Below the pieces are notes generated by a model, which saw nothing but the letters and a program-made list of their open reading frames with translations, searched no databases and was not told the DNA's origin. DNA of 64,000 nucleotides from positions 35,654 to 99,653 of the forward strand of contig UQOE01000006.1 of the NCBI GenBank assembly GCA_900542575.1, given 5' to 3'. The stretch is from an uncultured Oscillospiraceae bacterium (lineage in GTDB: Bacteria; Bacillota; Clostridia; Oscillospirales; Acutalibacteraceae). The translations under genes were made by a program, and so were the position numbers. Position 1 is the first letter of the stretch, and every line of letters starts with the position of its first letter. Shown piece after piece: positions 44,261 through 52,005 of the stretch.

Positions 44261-45217
44261 TTATTTGTCCTCTTTGTCGTACTTAAAGAAGCCCTCTCCG
44301 GCATTGACGCCGGTCTTGCCCTGGTCGATGTACTCTTTGAGCAGTTTAACCTGGCCTTTGAAGTTATAGGGTGCGATAAAGCTCGGAATCTTCGTGTAAG
44401 GTTTCGTGACATTGTAGGCGGTCTCCAGACCGACGATGTCAAAGATATGCATGGGGCCGATCGGAGCACCGGTGGCAAGGCACCACGCTTTGTCGATGGT
44501 CTCCGGGTCAGAGATGCCGTTGACATAGAGGTCCAGAGCCGATTCCATGAGCGGGATGAGCATGGAGTTCAGCAGGTAGCCTGCCTTCTCTTTGTGGAGT
44601 TGCAGCGGAACCATGTTGATATCCTCCGCAAACTGAACGACGGACTGGAACGACGCGTCGCTGGTCCCCTCAACCGCCATGACCTCCGCGGTGTTGTTTT
44701 TCCAGATTTCGTTGGCGAAATGGAGCGCAAGATAGCGGTCCGGACGACCCGTGTATTTAGTGAATTTGGACGGAAGAAGCGAAGAAGAGTTGGTGACGAT
44801 GATCGTCTTCTCCGGAAGCACCGGAGCCACTTTTCTGAACATTTCCGTCTTGGCGTCTTTGTTCTCTGCCATGGCCTCAATGACGAGGTCGGCGTCGGAG
44901 ACAGCTTTTGCGAGGTCGAGTTCCAGAGTAAGGCTTTCTGCTGCCTTTTCGACTCTCTGTTTCAGAGCAGCTACGTCAAACCCGTCATAGCTGTCGGCAA
45001 TACCGGCGCAGAGGTCATTCTCGTCTCTGGTCTCGTCCATTTTGTCTATAGCCTTGAGGTATTCGTTCTTGACATGCTCCAGTTTCGGTTTGGTGCGGCC
45101 GATGGAGCCTTCGCTCCGGAGCCAGATGGTGACGTTTTTACCGCAGAAAGCGGACTGGAAGGCGATCTGCGTTCCGAGAACGCCGCCGCCGAGTAATGTG
45201 AGATTGTCCATTGCCAT
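44261..45217 (-). CDS. 3-hydroxyacyl-CoA dehydrogenase (Hbd-like)
   Basis: NAD(P)-dependent dehydrogenase of 318 residues that interconverts acetoacetyl-CoA and 3-hydroxybutyryl-CoA or longer analogues. Rossmann start LLGGGVLGTQIAFQ, ADLVIEAMAENKDAKTEMF, TNSSSLLPSKF (active-site region), LALHFANEIWKNN with the catalytic His, and the helical C-terminal domain with GYLLNSML. It is somewhat longer than clostridial Hbd (about 282) and diverges in the first domain. No thiolase or crotonase gene is near, so it is not in a butyrate cluster. TAAGGAGG precedes the ATG. Confidence 0.9.
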   Translation of the reverse strand: MAMDNLTLLGGGVLGTQIAFQSAFCGKNVTIWLRSEGSIGRTKPKLEHVKNEYLKAIDKMDETRDENDLCAGIADSYDGFDVAALKQRVEKAAESLTLELDLAKAVSDADLVIEAMAENKDAKTEMFRKVAPVLPEKTIIVTNSSSLLPSKFTKYTGRPDRYLALHFANEIWKNNTAEVMAVEGTSDASFQSVVQFAEDINMVPLQLHKEKAGYLLNSMLIPLMESALDLYVNGISDPETIDKAWCLATGAPIGPMHIFDIVGLETAYNVTKPYTKIPSFIAPYNFKGQVKLLKEYIDQGKTGVNAGEGFFKYDKEDK

Positions 45218-45370
45218 GAAAATTACCTCCTTAAGAGTTAACGTGTTTCCTTGACAATTATTCTATCATACTAATTCCCTTTCTCCTATAAAAGTTAGAA
45301 AAATAACGTAGAGCTTCCATCGAATTTGTATACATCTCACATAATATTCACAAATAATAAGACATTTTTC

Positions 45371-45790
45371 TCACTGAAATGCAATTTCTACACCGGCAAT
45401 CTTCCCCTCATTGCTGCAATAGAGGGTGATGGGATACACGCCGTCGCCCTCACCGCTGCGGGTGACGCAGCCGCCCGAGAAAGCACCGTAGAATGGACTG
45501 CTCCGGGTAAGGGATTTCGCCTGATCCGCCAGATCGGCCGGCGCCGGATCTCCGGTGACCGAAATAGTCCCGGAGTCTGCCGGAATTCCGTTGGGATACT
45601 CCTTCTGCTGCAGCGCATTCTCATCGGTCCCGGTCAGCATTACCTGCAGAACGGCAGGAAGACCGGAATCCATGTCCTGGAACACATGTACCTCCCAGGT
45701 GCCGTCACAGACTCCGCTCAGGCGGACAGGGCTGCCGTGGACCAGCGGATCCTGCAGAAGCAGCACGCCGCCTTTCAGATTAAAATTCAT
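45371..45790 (-). CDS. Small protein downstream of secreted nuclease, possible partner
   Basis: Protein of 139 residues of unknown function, acidic, without signal peptide or membrane segment. Its C-terminus reads GGCVTRSGEGDGVYPITLYC then GKIAGVEIAF, a pattern (GDGxYP, then a Gly-Lys turn and a final strand) met in many small uncharacterised and immunity-like proteins. It begins 10 bases after the nuclease gene with GGAGGAG upstream, so both are made from one message. It could hold the nuclease inactive inside the cell, but that is inference from gene order. Confidence 0.6.
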   Translation of the reverse strand: MNFNLKGGVLLLQDPLVHGSPVRLSGVCDGTWEVHVFQDMDSGLPAVLQVMLTGTDENALQQKEYPNGIPADSGTISVTGDPAPADLADQAKSLTRSSPFYGAFSGGCVTRSGEGDGVYPITLYCSNEGKIAGVEIAFQ

Positions 45791-45800
45791 AGTCTCCTCC

Positions 45801-46697
45801 TTATGGTTTGCAGTTATGGCAGGGCTCATAGCGGGCCATCATCTGATCGCGCGTGGCATATACGTCTTTCCTGTTTTTCGGCTTCATTTTCTGTACCGAC
45901 GGACAGTTCGGACGGTGGAACTTGCCTGTATTGATGTTGAGGACATATTTCTGCTTTTTGCTCTGCGATGCATTTTTGCTTGTCGGTGCAGAAGTACTTC
46001 CCGATGCCCCCGCAAGCTTCCCGGTGGCATAATCAATGGTCACGCCCTGCTGTGCATTGTAGCAGAAGACGCAGAACCGAACGCCGGTGCCATTGTCCTC
46101 CACCGACTCCGCCTCCATCAGCACGCCGCGGCAGACGAGATCCTCCCCCTTAAACACCGGCGTCACGCGGTAGAGAACGTGGTGCCCCGTTGCGCGGATG
46201 TAGTCGGCCACCTGATTTTCGAAGGGCAGCATCCCCTCCACGTTCATATCCCGCGTCCCGGTGATCAGGTTGCGCGGATTCGCGTTCTGCCCTGAGAGCT
46301 GGTACGCAATCAGATGGCAGCGGTTATACACACCGCCGCTGTTCGACTGCCACCCTGAGGGGTGAATTTCACTGATATCCCCCCGCTCCCCTTTGGGCAT
46401 CGTGTCCCGGGACAGACAGGCCTCTGCCGTCCCGCATCTCCCGAGGCGATCCAGCGCCGCATACCGCTGATACGATTTTTTCGTCCGGTCCTCTTTTCCG
46501 AAGTACGGCCGATTGCTGTGCACTTTGACATAAGGACTCCCGCTATAAGCGGGCACCTGCGAAAGAATGCCGGAACCAGCCGGCGGCTGCTGCGCCATCG
46601 TCTGTCGGGACGGTGCCTGACAGCCGGTCAAAACGGCCAGGAATGCCAGTACCAGTGCCAGAACGGCTCTCTGAAAACAATTTTGGGTATTTGCCAT
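45801..46697 (-). CDS. Secreted DNA/RNA non-specific endonuclease (lipoprotein)
   Basis: Exported nuclease of 298 residues. Signal peptide ends in a lipobox-like LTGC (Cys26), so it is probably lipid-anchored. The beta-beta-alpha-metal nuclease core has GVYNRCHLIAYQL with the catalytic His, then NARNLITGTRDM-like ANPRNLITGTRDMNVEGM and FENQVADYI. A Ser/Thr/Lys linker (about 230-250) leads to a C-terminal Cys/His domain: FHRPNCPSVQKM and ARYEPCHNCKP, like the metal-binding end of many Firmicutes surface nucleases. It may degrade DNA or take part in uptake. Operon with the small protein downstream. Confidence 0.88.
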   Translation of the reverse strand: MANTQNCFQRAVLALVLAFLAVLTGCQAPSRQTMAQQPPAGSGILSQVPAYSGSPYVKVHSNRPYFGKEDRTKKSYQRYAALDRLGRCGTAEACLSRDTMPKGERGDISEIHPSGWQSNSGGVYNRCHLIAYQLSGQNANPRNLITGTRDMNVEGMLPFENQVADYIRATGHHVLYRVTPVFKGEDLVCRGVLMEAESVEDNGTGVRFCVFCYNAQQGVTIDYATGKLAGASGSTSAPTSKNASQSKKQKYVLNINTGKFHRPNCPSVQKMKPKNRKDVYATRDQMMARYEPCHNCKP

Positions 46698-46808
46698 GTT
46701 TCCTCTGCCTCCTGCGAAAAGTTTCGTAGTCTGGCTCTATGGTACGGCATTTTTCGGATTTTGGAAAGTTCCAGCTGTCCCAAGAACAGGATTGACAGAT
46801 GAAAAACA

Positions 46809-46837
46809 TTGCCTTTTTGGACTCTGTCTTCTATAAT
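46809..46837 (+). promoter_or_regulatory. Promoter of apbE
   Basis: TTGCCT (46809-46814), 17-base spacer, TATAAT (46832-46837). Confidence 0.7.
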
Positions 46838-46850
46838 AAAGCCCGTTTGA

Positions 46851-46868
46851 AGTTAGCGTATGCTAATT
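46851..46868 (+). promoter_or_regulatory. DtxR-type metal box in front of apbE
   Basis: AGTTAGCGTATGCTAATTT: near-perfect dyad GTTAGC/GCTAAT with a GTAT core, 14-31 bases after the TATAAT, over the start of transcription. Same core as the site at 48030-48045. Resembles the TTAGGTTAGGCTAACCTAA-type sites of iron-dependent DtxR/IdeR repressors; the regulator is inferred. Confidence 0.65.
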
Positions 46869-46886
46869 TTGTTAGAGAGGTGAATC

Positions 46887-47942
46887 ATGAATAACGCAAA
46901 AACTCATGAGAATCGCTACTGGATGATCGGCCTGCTCTTGGTCATTGCCGTCGTCCTTATCGTGGTTTTCGCCATTGGAAAATGCAATTCTGCAGAGCCG
47001 GTACAGAATACCTATGAGGCAATGGGTACTGCAATTTCCTCCAGCATATACGCCGACAGCAGCAGTACGGCAAAAGACCTGTCGAGCCAGTGCAGAGAAG
47101 AAATTGAGCGTCTGGAAAACCGGGAGATATCCTGGCGTGTAAAGGGGTCGGATATCTGGAATTTGAACCATAAAGGAAAGGCAGAAGTATCCCCGGAGAC
47201 GGCGGCCGTCATTCGCCAGTGTCTGCAGGTTGCGGACCGGGCAGATGGGAATTACGATATTACCATCGGAAAGCTGACTACGCTTTGGAACATCGGAACC
47301 GATCAGGCCAGAGTTCCATCACAGTCTGAGATTGACGCTGCACTCCCCTATGTCGATTATCGAAAGGTAAAAGTAGACGGCAATCAGGTTTTAATTGGAA
47401 AGGGACAGTTTCTGGACCTCGGCGGAATCGGAAAAGGGTATGCAGCAGACCGCTGCGCCGCCATTCTGAAGAAAGGCAAAGCCAAAGGCGGCGTGGTCGC
47501 TGTCGGGGGTTCTGTGGCGCTCGTCGGCAGAAATCCCTCCTCTGAGAACGGAAAATGGACCATAGGTATCCAGGACCCGAAACGGACCCACAATGACACC
47601 TGCATGACCTTTACCTCCGGTCCCTGCTTTGTCTCCACATCGGGCGACTACGAAAAAGTACTGGAAGTCGGCGGGAAAAAGTATCATCACATTCTGGACC
47701 CCAGAACCGGCTATCCGGCCGAGAGTCCTCTGACCAGTGTAACCATCATCGCCGACAACGGTGCCCTGACCGATGCTCTGGCGACCAGCTGCTATATCTA
47801 CGGATACGGGCAGAAGTCACTTTCCCTGCTGAAGCGCTATCACGCCGAAGGCGTTTTTATTGCGAAAGACGGCATTGTTTACGCAACCCCAGGTATCCGC
47901 AGCCAGCTGAAACTGACCGCTTCAGGGTATCATTTTTCTTAA
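46887..47942 (+). CDS. apbE: FAD:protein FMN transferase ApbE
   Basis: Flavin transferase of 351 residues that attaches FMN to Thr of secreted or membrane proteins such as RnfG/NqrC or extracellular reductases. One N-terminal membrane anchor (about 12-31; Cys33 is near it), then the ApbE core: FLDLGGIGKGYAAD (substrate pocket), VAVGGSVALVG, FVSTSGDYEK, and the metal/flavin site HHILDPRTGYPAES and ADNGALTDALATSCYI. AGAGG precedes the ATG. A DtxR-type box covers its promoter, so iron limitation is expected to switch it on. No FMN-binding domain target is adjacent. Confidence 0.94.
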   Translation: MNNAKTHENRYWMIGLLLVIAVVLIVVFAIGKCNSAEPVQNTYEAMGTAISSSIYADSSSTAKDLSSQCREEIERLENREISWRVKGSDIWNLNHKGKAEVSPETAAVIRQCLQVADRADGNYDITIGKLTTLWNIGTDQARVPSQSEIDAALPYVDYRKVKVDGNQVLIGKGQFLDLGGIGKGYAADRCAAILKKGKAKGGVVAVGGSVALVGRNPSSENGKWTIGIQDPKRTHNDTCMTFTSGPCFVSTSGDYEKVLEVGGKKYHHILDPRTGYPAESPLTSVTIIADNGALTDALATSCYIYGYGQKSLSLLKRYHAEGVFIAKDGIVYATPGIRSQLKLTASGYHFS

Positions 47943-47978
47943 AACGATAAGAAAGTTTACAAATGCGCAAAGTTGCTC

Positions 47979-48012
47979 AAGGCTAACTTCTTGTGAAAGG
48001 AGTTAGCCTTTT
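47979..48012 (+). terminator. Terminator of apbE
   Basis: AAGGCTAACT (47979-47988) pairs with AGTTAGCCTT (48001-48010), followed by TT. It overlaps the next gene's -35 element. Confidence 0.72.
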
Positions 48013-48020
48013 GCTATGAT
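47991..48020 (+). promoter_or_regulatory. Promoter of repeat-protein gene
   Basis: TTGTGA (47991-47996), 18-base spacer, TATGAT (48015-48020), inside and just after the apbE terminator. Confidence 0.6.
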
Positions 48021-48029
48021 GCTTTTGCA

Positions 48030-48045
48030 GTTAGCGTAAGCTAAC
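48030..48045 (+). promoter_or_regulatory. DtxR-type metal box in front of repeat-protein gene
   Basis: Perfect dyad GTTAGC-GTAA-GCTAAC placed 10 bases after the TATGAT, the same position as in apbE. Confidence 0.68.
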
Positions 48046-48085
48046 AGTTCCCGATTTTCAGTCAGTATAAAAAAGGAGAAAAACT

Positions 48086-48928
48086 ATGAAAAGGAATTTG
48101 TCAAAAGTCCTTGCTACCGTTCTCAGCTGTCTGCTGATGGCCTGCTGTGCGGTCCCGGCCCTTGCCGCCCGCGTCGAGACACAGTCTGCACTCAGCCCTG
48201 AAAATGTCGTTTTAACTGCCGCATCCTGGGTTGAGTTTGCCAAAAACCCGGTCGGCAAGATTATCAGTTATCGAATCGATGCCATCAAAGCAGATCTGGA
48301 CGAGAAGAAAGAGAACCTTCGGTCTGACCGCGACAACTTTGCTGCCAATGTAGACCTCTTCAATTCTCTGCTCGACACAGCTGATCGCCTGAATCCAGTG
48401 GACAAAGCAGCGGATAAGGCACAGACCGGACTTGATCTCGCGAATGGCACATTCGACCTTGCGAACAATGTGAAAGATGCCGCTGATATCCCCGGAAAGG
48501 TTGCCGACAAAGCACAGACTGGCCTCGACCTTGCCAATGGAGCTTATGACCTCAAGAACAATGTCAAGGACGATCTGAATGTCGTCGGCAAAGCGGCCGA
48601 TACCGCTCAGACCGGCATGGATCTTGCCAATAGTGCATTTGACCTTAAGAACAATGTTGTCGATACTGTCAATGTGCCCGCAAAAGCCGCCTCTGCAGCG
48701 CAGACCGGACTGGATCTCGCCAACAGCTCCTTTGATCTGCTGAACAACATCAAGGGACTCTTCGGCAGTGATGAAGAAAAGACTTCTAAGCCTGCACCCA
48801 CAGCTGAGACGCCTTCCACTGCAGAGACCTCTGCTCCTGCCAGCAGCGAAGAGACCACTCTTGCTCCAGCAGCTCCCGTCCAGCAGACTGCCGCCTCTGT
48901 TGCTTCCACCGACGGTCCAATTGAATAA
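48086..48928 (+). CDS. Secreted protein with four 31-residue repeats, function unknown
   Basis: Exported protein of 280 residues that I cannot assign to a family. Signal peptide 1-27 (hydrophobic 8-22, site near PALA-A). Residues 28-107 form a charged helical lead. Residues 108-231 are four head-to-tail 31-residue repeats built on AQTGLDLANGxFDLxNNVKD, predicted amphipathic helices. The last 45 residues are a Ser/Thr/Pro/Ala-rich tail as in wall-spanning proteins; there is no LPxTG motif. GGAG precedes the ATG. It shares its metal box with apbE, so it may help iron or redox handling, but it lacks the Thr-containing motif that ApbE modifies. Confidence 0.82.
   Translation: MKRNLSKVLATVLSCLLMACCAVPALAARVETQSALSPENVVLTAASWVEFAKNPVGKIISYRIDAIKADLDEKKENLRSDRDNFAANVDLFNSLLDTADRLNPVDKAADKAQTGLDLANGTFDLANNVKDAADIPGKVADKAQTGLDLANGAYDLKNNVKDDLNVVGKAADTAQTGMDLANSAFDLKNNVVDTVNVPAKAASAAQTGLDLANSSFDLLNNIKGLFGSDEEKTSKPAPTAETPSTAETSAPASSEETTLAPAAPVQQTAASVASTDGPIE
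48407..48778 (+). repeat. Four 93-base tandem repeats within secreted protein gene
   Basis: Each 93-base unit encodes 31 residues. The protein copies are closely alike (core AQTGLDLAN / AQTGMDLAN), while the DNA has drifted at third positions, so the repeat is old and kept by selection on the protein. Confidence 0.85.
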
Positions 48929-48960
48929 TCCATTGTTTGGCTGAAAATTGCAGGTTTCGA

Positions 48961-49000
48961 AAAACGCACTGCTGGAGATTATCTCTGCAGTGCGTTTTTT
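48961..49000 (+). terminator. Terminator of repeat-protein gene
   Basis: AAAACGCACTGC (48961-48972) pairs with GCAGTGCGTTTT (48987-48998), with a T run to 49000. Confidence 0.9.
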
Positions 49001-49010
49001 AGCTGAATGG

Positions 49011-49048
49011 GAAAAAAACGACGACCAGCCCTTTCGAGCTGATCGTCG
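49011..49048 (-). terminator. Terminator of coiled-coil membrane protein gene
   Basis: CGACGA-CAGC (49019-49029) pairs with GCTGATCGTCG (49038-49048), then TTTTTTT on the minus strand. Confidence 0.82.
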
Positions 49049-49097
49049 GATTAAGTGCTGCGTTCCTCAATTTCGAATTGAGTAAAGCTTTTACTTT

Positions 49098-50699
49098 TTA
49101 TTCGGCAACGGCGGTGTCGTCTTTGCCTTTCTTTTTCTTGGATTTCTTTTCGCGTTTTACGCGGGTCGGCCAGTAGATACAGGCCGCACAAAGTGCGAGA
49201 ACCGCGAAGATAATGATGGTAACAGACTGAAGGTTACCAGCATAGGTGCCGTCGCGCATGGTGTACGCGAAGTCAAAGAAGTGTGTGATGATTCCGTAGA
49301 TAAGGTCACCAACACCAAGTACCGCGGCGATGGTAGCAAGAACCGAACCGCGTCCCTTGAAGCCCATGAGTCCGGCGATGAGGCCGAGGAGAGCAGCCAG
49401 TGCAAGGACGAAATAGCTGGCGAACTTGGAGATCATCTCCGCAGTTGCGTCGTCTGTGCTGTCCTGGATGTACTGGAGCGTTGCATTTGCAACATCCATG
49501 GATTTCTCGGTGTCAATGTAGGTCTGATCGTTGTGCATCATGACCGGTTTCCCATCTTTGCCAAGCTTCTCAAAGTTACAGTCTTTGCCGTAGATGTACG
49601 ACGGGGACTTAACCCGGAGAACATGCTTGTTGTGGGAGAAGACCGGATTCTCAGCAAGTACCTGCTGAAGACCAGCTTTAATCTGTGCTACGCCGTCCTC
49701 AAACTCTTTCAGGTCTGCTTTGCCCTGTTTGAGCTGGACTGCGCCGTCAGCAAGCTGTTTCTGGCCGTCAGCGTAATCGGCATAGCCCTGATCGAGCTGG
49801 ACTTTGCCGGCTGCGAGGTCTTTTTCGCCCTGGGCGATCTGGCGTGCGCCATCGTCCAGCTGTGCTTTGCCCTCAGCATACTGCTTCTTGGCATCTGCGA
49901 GCTGGGCTTCGCCTTCTGCGACCTGCTTCTTGCCCTCTTCCAGCTGCTTCTGGCCGTCCTCATACTGCTTCAGCTGTGCCTTGCCGTCCTTGACCATGTT
50001 CTGAACATAGCCGGGAAGGTCATTGACATCATCCGGAATATCCAGGCCTGCCTGTTTGGCGACCGGGCGGACGACGGAAGTAAACCAGGACTGTGCATTG
50101 TCAAACCCCGGAAGGGATTTGAGATTGCCGTCGCGGAACTGGACGTACTGGTCAACATAAGGCATCAGCGGCTCAATCTGAGCGAGCTGTTCTTTGCCCT
50201 CGTTGTAAGCCTGGGTGTTGGCGTCGAGCTCTTTCTGGCCATCGGCAACCTGCTTTTTGCCTTCGGCAAGGTCTTTTTCGCCCTGTGCGATCTGGCGGGC
50301 ACCGTCATCCAGCTGAGCTTTACCGTCAGCATACTGCTTCTTCGCGTCTGCGAGCTGCTTCTTACCGGTGTCGTAGTCGCTCTGGCCCTTAATAAGGTCT
50401 TTTCGACCCTGGACGAGCTGAACCTGACCATCCTGGTAATCCTTCAGGCCGGAGTCATACTCTTTGGCTCCGCTGAAGTAGGCGTCCTCATTGTCCTGAA
50501 TCTGTCCGATACCATCTTTTAAGGTGTTGATGTCTCGGATAGCAGCAGCAGTGTCGGTCTCGTTTAAGTAGTCCATAATCTGTTTCGTCTGATTGAGTCC
50601 GATAATGGAGACGACCAGAGCAAATGCACTGATGATGGCGAGAATGGCACTCATGATGCGGCGAATCGGCTTGACTCCGCTCTGTTTAGTTGTAGACAT
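49098..50699 (-). CDS. Membrane protein with long extracytoplasmic coiled-coil repeats
   Basis: Protein of 533 residues, function unknown. One membrane span at about 15-35, a large outside region (about 40-410), then three or four spans (about 420-510) and a Lys-rich tail. The outside region is made of short GxxQLxxG-type repeats, and a block KKQYADGKAQLDDGARQIAQ occurs twice (about 120 and 275), showing internal duplication. This pattern resembles the X-domain of YhgE/Pip-like and some MMPL transporter-associated proteins. It converges on the apbE/repeat-protein region; a link to it is not shown. Confidence 0.8.
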   Translation of the reverse strand: MSTTKQSGVKPIRRIMSAILAIISAFALVVSIIGLNQTKQIMDYLNETDTAAAIRDINTLKDGIGQIQDNEDAYFSGAKEYDSGLKDYQDGQVQLVQGRKDLIKGQSDYDTGKKQLADAKKQYADGKAQLDDGARQIAQGEKDLAEGKKQVADGQKELDANTQAYNEGKEQLAQIEPLMPYVDQYVQFRDGNLKSLPGFDNAQSWFTSVVRPVAKQAGLDIPDDVNDLPGYVQNMVKDGKAQLKQYEDGQKQLEEGKKQVAEGEAQLADAKKQYAEGKAQLDDGARQIAQGEKDLAAGKVQLDQGYADYADGQKQLADGAVQLKQGKADLKEFEDGVAQIKAGLQQVLAENPVFSHNKHVLRVKSPSYIYGKDCNFEKLGKDGKPVMMHNDQTYIDTEKSMDVANATLQYIQDSTDDATAEMISKFASYFVLALAALLGLIAGLMGFKGRGSVLATIAAVLGVGDLIYGIITHFFDFAYTMRDGTYAGNLQSVTIIIFAVLALCAACIYWPTRVKREKKSKKKKGKDDTAVAE

Positions 50700-50980
50700 T
50701 TCTCTTTTCTTTCACTCCCTTTATGAATAAGATTCTAAGATATGGATACCAAAGCAAAAAACGCATTCGGTATCTATCCAAATCTCATTATATAGTTTAT
50801 TTTCGTTTCAATGTAGATAATAGGTAAAAAAAGTACAAAATCCCGCTCACTTTTTCACAACACCGTTCTTGTATTTTACAGAAACGATAAAATCGAAGAC
50901 GAGGTTTTTGCATGAAAATTAGAGAAAACAAGAGAAAATGAGAGATCACGCGTCGTAAATAAAAAATGACAGATTTTTTT
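50700..50980. other. AT-rich divergent intergenic region
   Basis: Separates the coiled-coil gene from rplM. On the minus strand TTGAAA with a TATAAT 13 bases on is too tightly spaced to be a clear promoter. GGATACC (50744-50750) and GGTATC (50769-50774) could form a leader hairpin. No coding sequence seen. Confidence 0.4.
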
Positions 50981-50981
50981 G

Positions 50982-51010
50982 TTGACACCGGCCAGGGTAA
51001 GTGATAGGAT
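50982..51010 (+). promoter_or_regulatory. Promoter of rplM-rpsI
   Basis: TTGACA (50982-50987), 17-base spacer, TAGGAT (51005-51010), 42 bases before the rplM ATG. Confidence 0.8.
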
Positions 51011-51051
51011 AATCGGGCAACATGAAAACTGATTGATGGAGGAAAACAGGT

Positions 51052-51480
51052 ATGTCAACTTATATGCCAAAAGCCAACGAAGTTGAGCGTAAATGGTATC
51101 TGCTTGACGCCGAGGGCAAATCTCTTGGTAAAGTCGCTGCAGAGGCTGCTACCCTTCTTCGCGGAAAACATAAACCCGACTTTATGCCGAACGTCGACAC
51201 CGGCGACTTTGTCATTATCATCAACTCTGACAAGGCCGTTCTCACCGGTAAGAAGCTCGAGCAGAAAATCTACTACCGTTTCACCGGCTACATCGGCAAC
51301 ATGAAGAAAATTCAGTACAAGACTCTCATGAAAGAGCATTCCGATGTCGCTATGAAGAAAGCGGTCAAAGGCATGCTTCCGGACAGCACCCTTGGCAGAA
51401 AGCAGCTCACCAGACTGCACATCTACAAAGGCGCCGAGCACAAGCATGAGGCTCAGAAGCCGGAAGTCAGAGATTTTTAA
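51052..51480 (+). CDS. rplM: Ribosomal protein uL13
   Basis: Large-subunit protein L13, 142 residues, usual length. WYLLDAEGKSLGKVAAEAATLLRGKHKP is the N-terminal signature, GDFVIIINSDKAVLTGKKLEQKIYYR follows, and MLPDSTLGRKQLTRLHIYKG is the C-terminal signature. GGAGG precedes the ATG. First gene of the conserved rplM-rpsI pair. Confidence 0.98.
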   Translation: MSTYMPKANEVERKWYLLDAEGKSLGKVAAEAATLLRGKHKPDFMPNVDTGDFVIIINSDKAVLTGKKLEQKIYYRFTGYIGNMKKIQYKTLMKEHSDVAMKKAVKGMLPDSTLGRKQLTRLHIYKGAEHKHEAQKPEVRDF

Positions 51481-51496
51481 GGAGGGGACATAACTT

Positions 51497-51892
51497 ATGT
51501 ACGAAAGCAATTATTATTACGGCACTGGTCGTAGAAAATCTTCCGTTGCTCGTGTCCGCCTCTATCCGGGCACCGGCAAAGTAACCATCAACGACAGAGA
51601 CATCGACGATTATTTCGGTCTTGAGACCCTCAAAGTTATCGTCCGTCAGCCTCTTGAGCTCACCGGCACCACTGAGAAGCTCGACGTTGTCTGCCGCGTA
51701 CAGGGCGGCGGTGTCACCGGTCAGGCCGGTGCTATCCGTCATGGCATTGCCCGTGCGCTTCTCGTCTACGATGAGAGCCTTCGTCCGGAGCTGAAAAAGG
51801 CCGGCTTCCTCACTCGTGACCCGAGAATGAAAGAGAGAAAGAAATACGGTCTCAAAGGCGCCCGCCGTGCACCGCAGTTCTCCAAGAGATAA
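51497..51892 (+). CDS. rpsI: Ribosomal protein uS9
   Basis: Small-subunit protein S9, 131 residues. YGTGRRKSSVARVRLYPGTG at the start, GGGVTGQAGAIRHGIARALL in the middle, and the C-terminal GLKGARRAPQFSKR whose basic tail reaches the P-site tRNA. It begins 16 bases after rplM with GGAGG upstream and ends the transcript. Confidence 0.98.
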   Translation: MYESNYYYGTGRRKSSVARVRLYPGTGKVTINDRDIDDYFGLETLKVIVRQPLELTGTTEKLDVVCRVQGGGVTGQAGAIRHGIARALLVYDESLRPELKKAGFLTRDPRMKERKKYGLKGARRAPQFSKR

Positions 51893-51909
51893 AAACGAAT
51901 TCTCTTCAA

Positions 51910-51938
51910 GACGCAGGTTTTCACCTGCGTCTTTTTTT
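51910..51938 (+). terminator. Terminator of rplM-rpsI
   Basis: AGACGCAGG (51910-51918) pairs with CCTGCGTCT (51924-51932), then a run of T to 51938. Confidence 0.92.
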
Positions 51939-52005
51939 GTTTTTCTGAAATGTCAGGCGCAAAAAGGCCCCTGCAGAAAATCTTTCTACAGGGGGCCTCT
52001 CAGGT

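Noticed and set aside
50988..51051. Ribosomal-protein leader RNA before rplM
   Set aside because: The leader is only about 35 bases and shows no convincing conserved fold.
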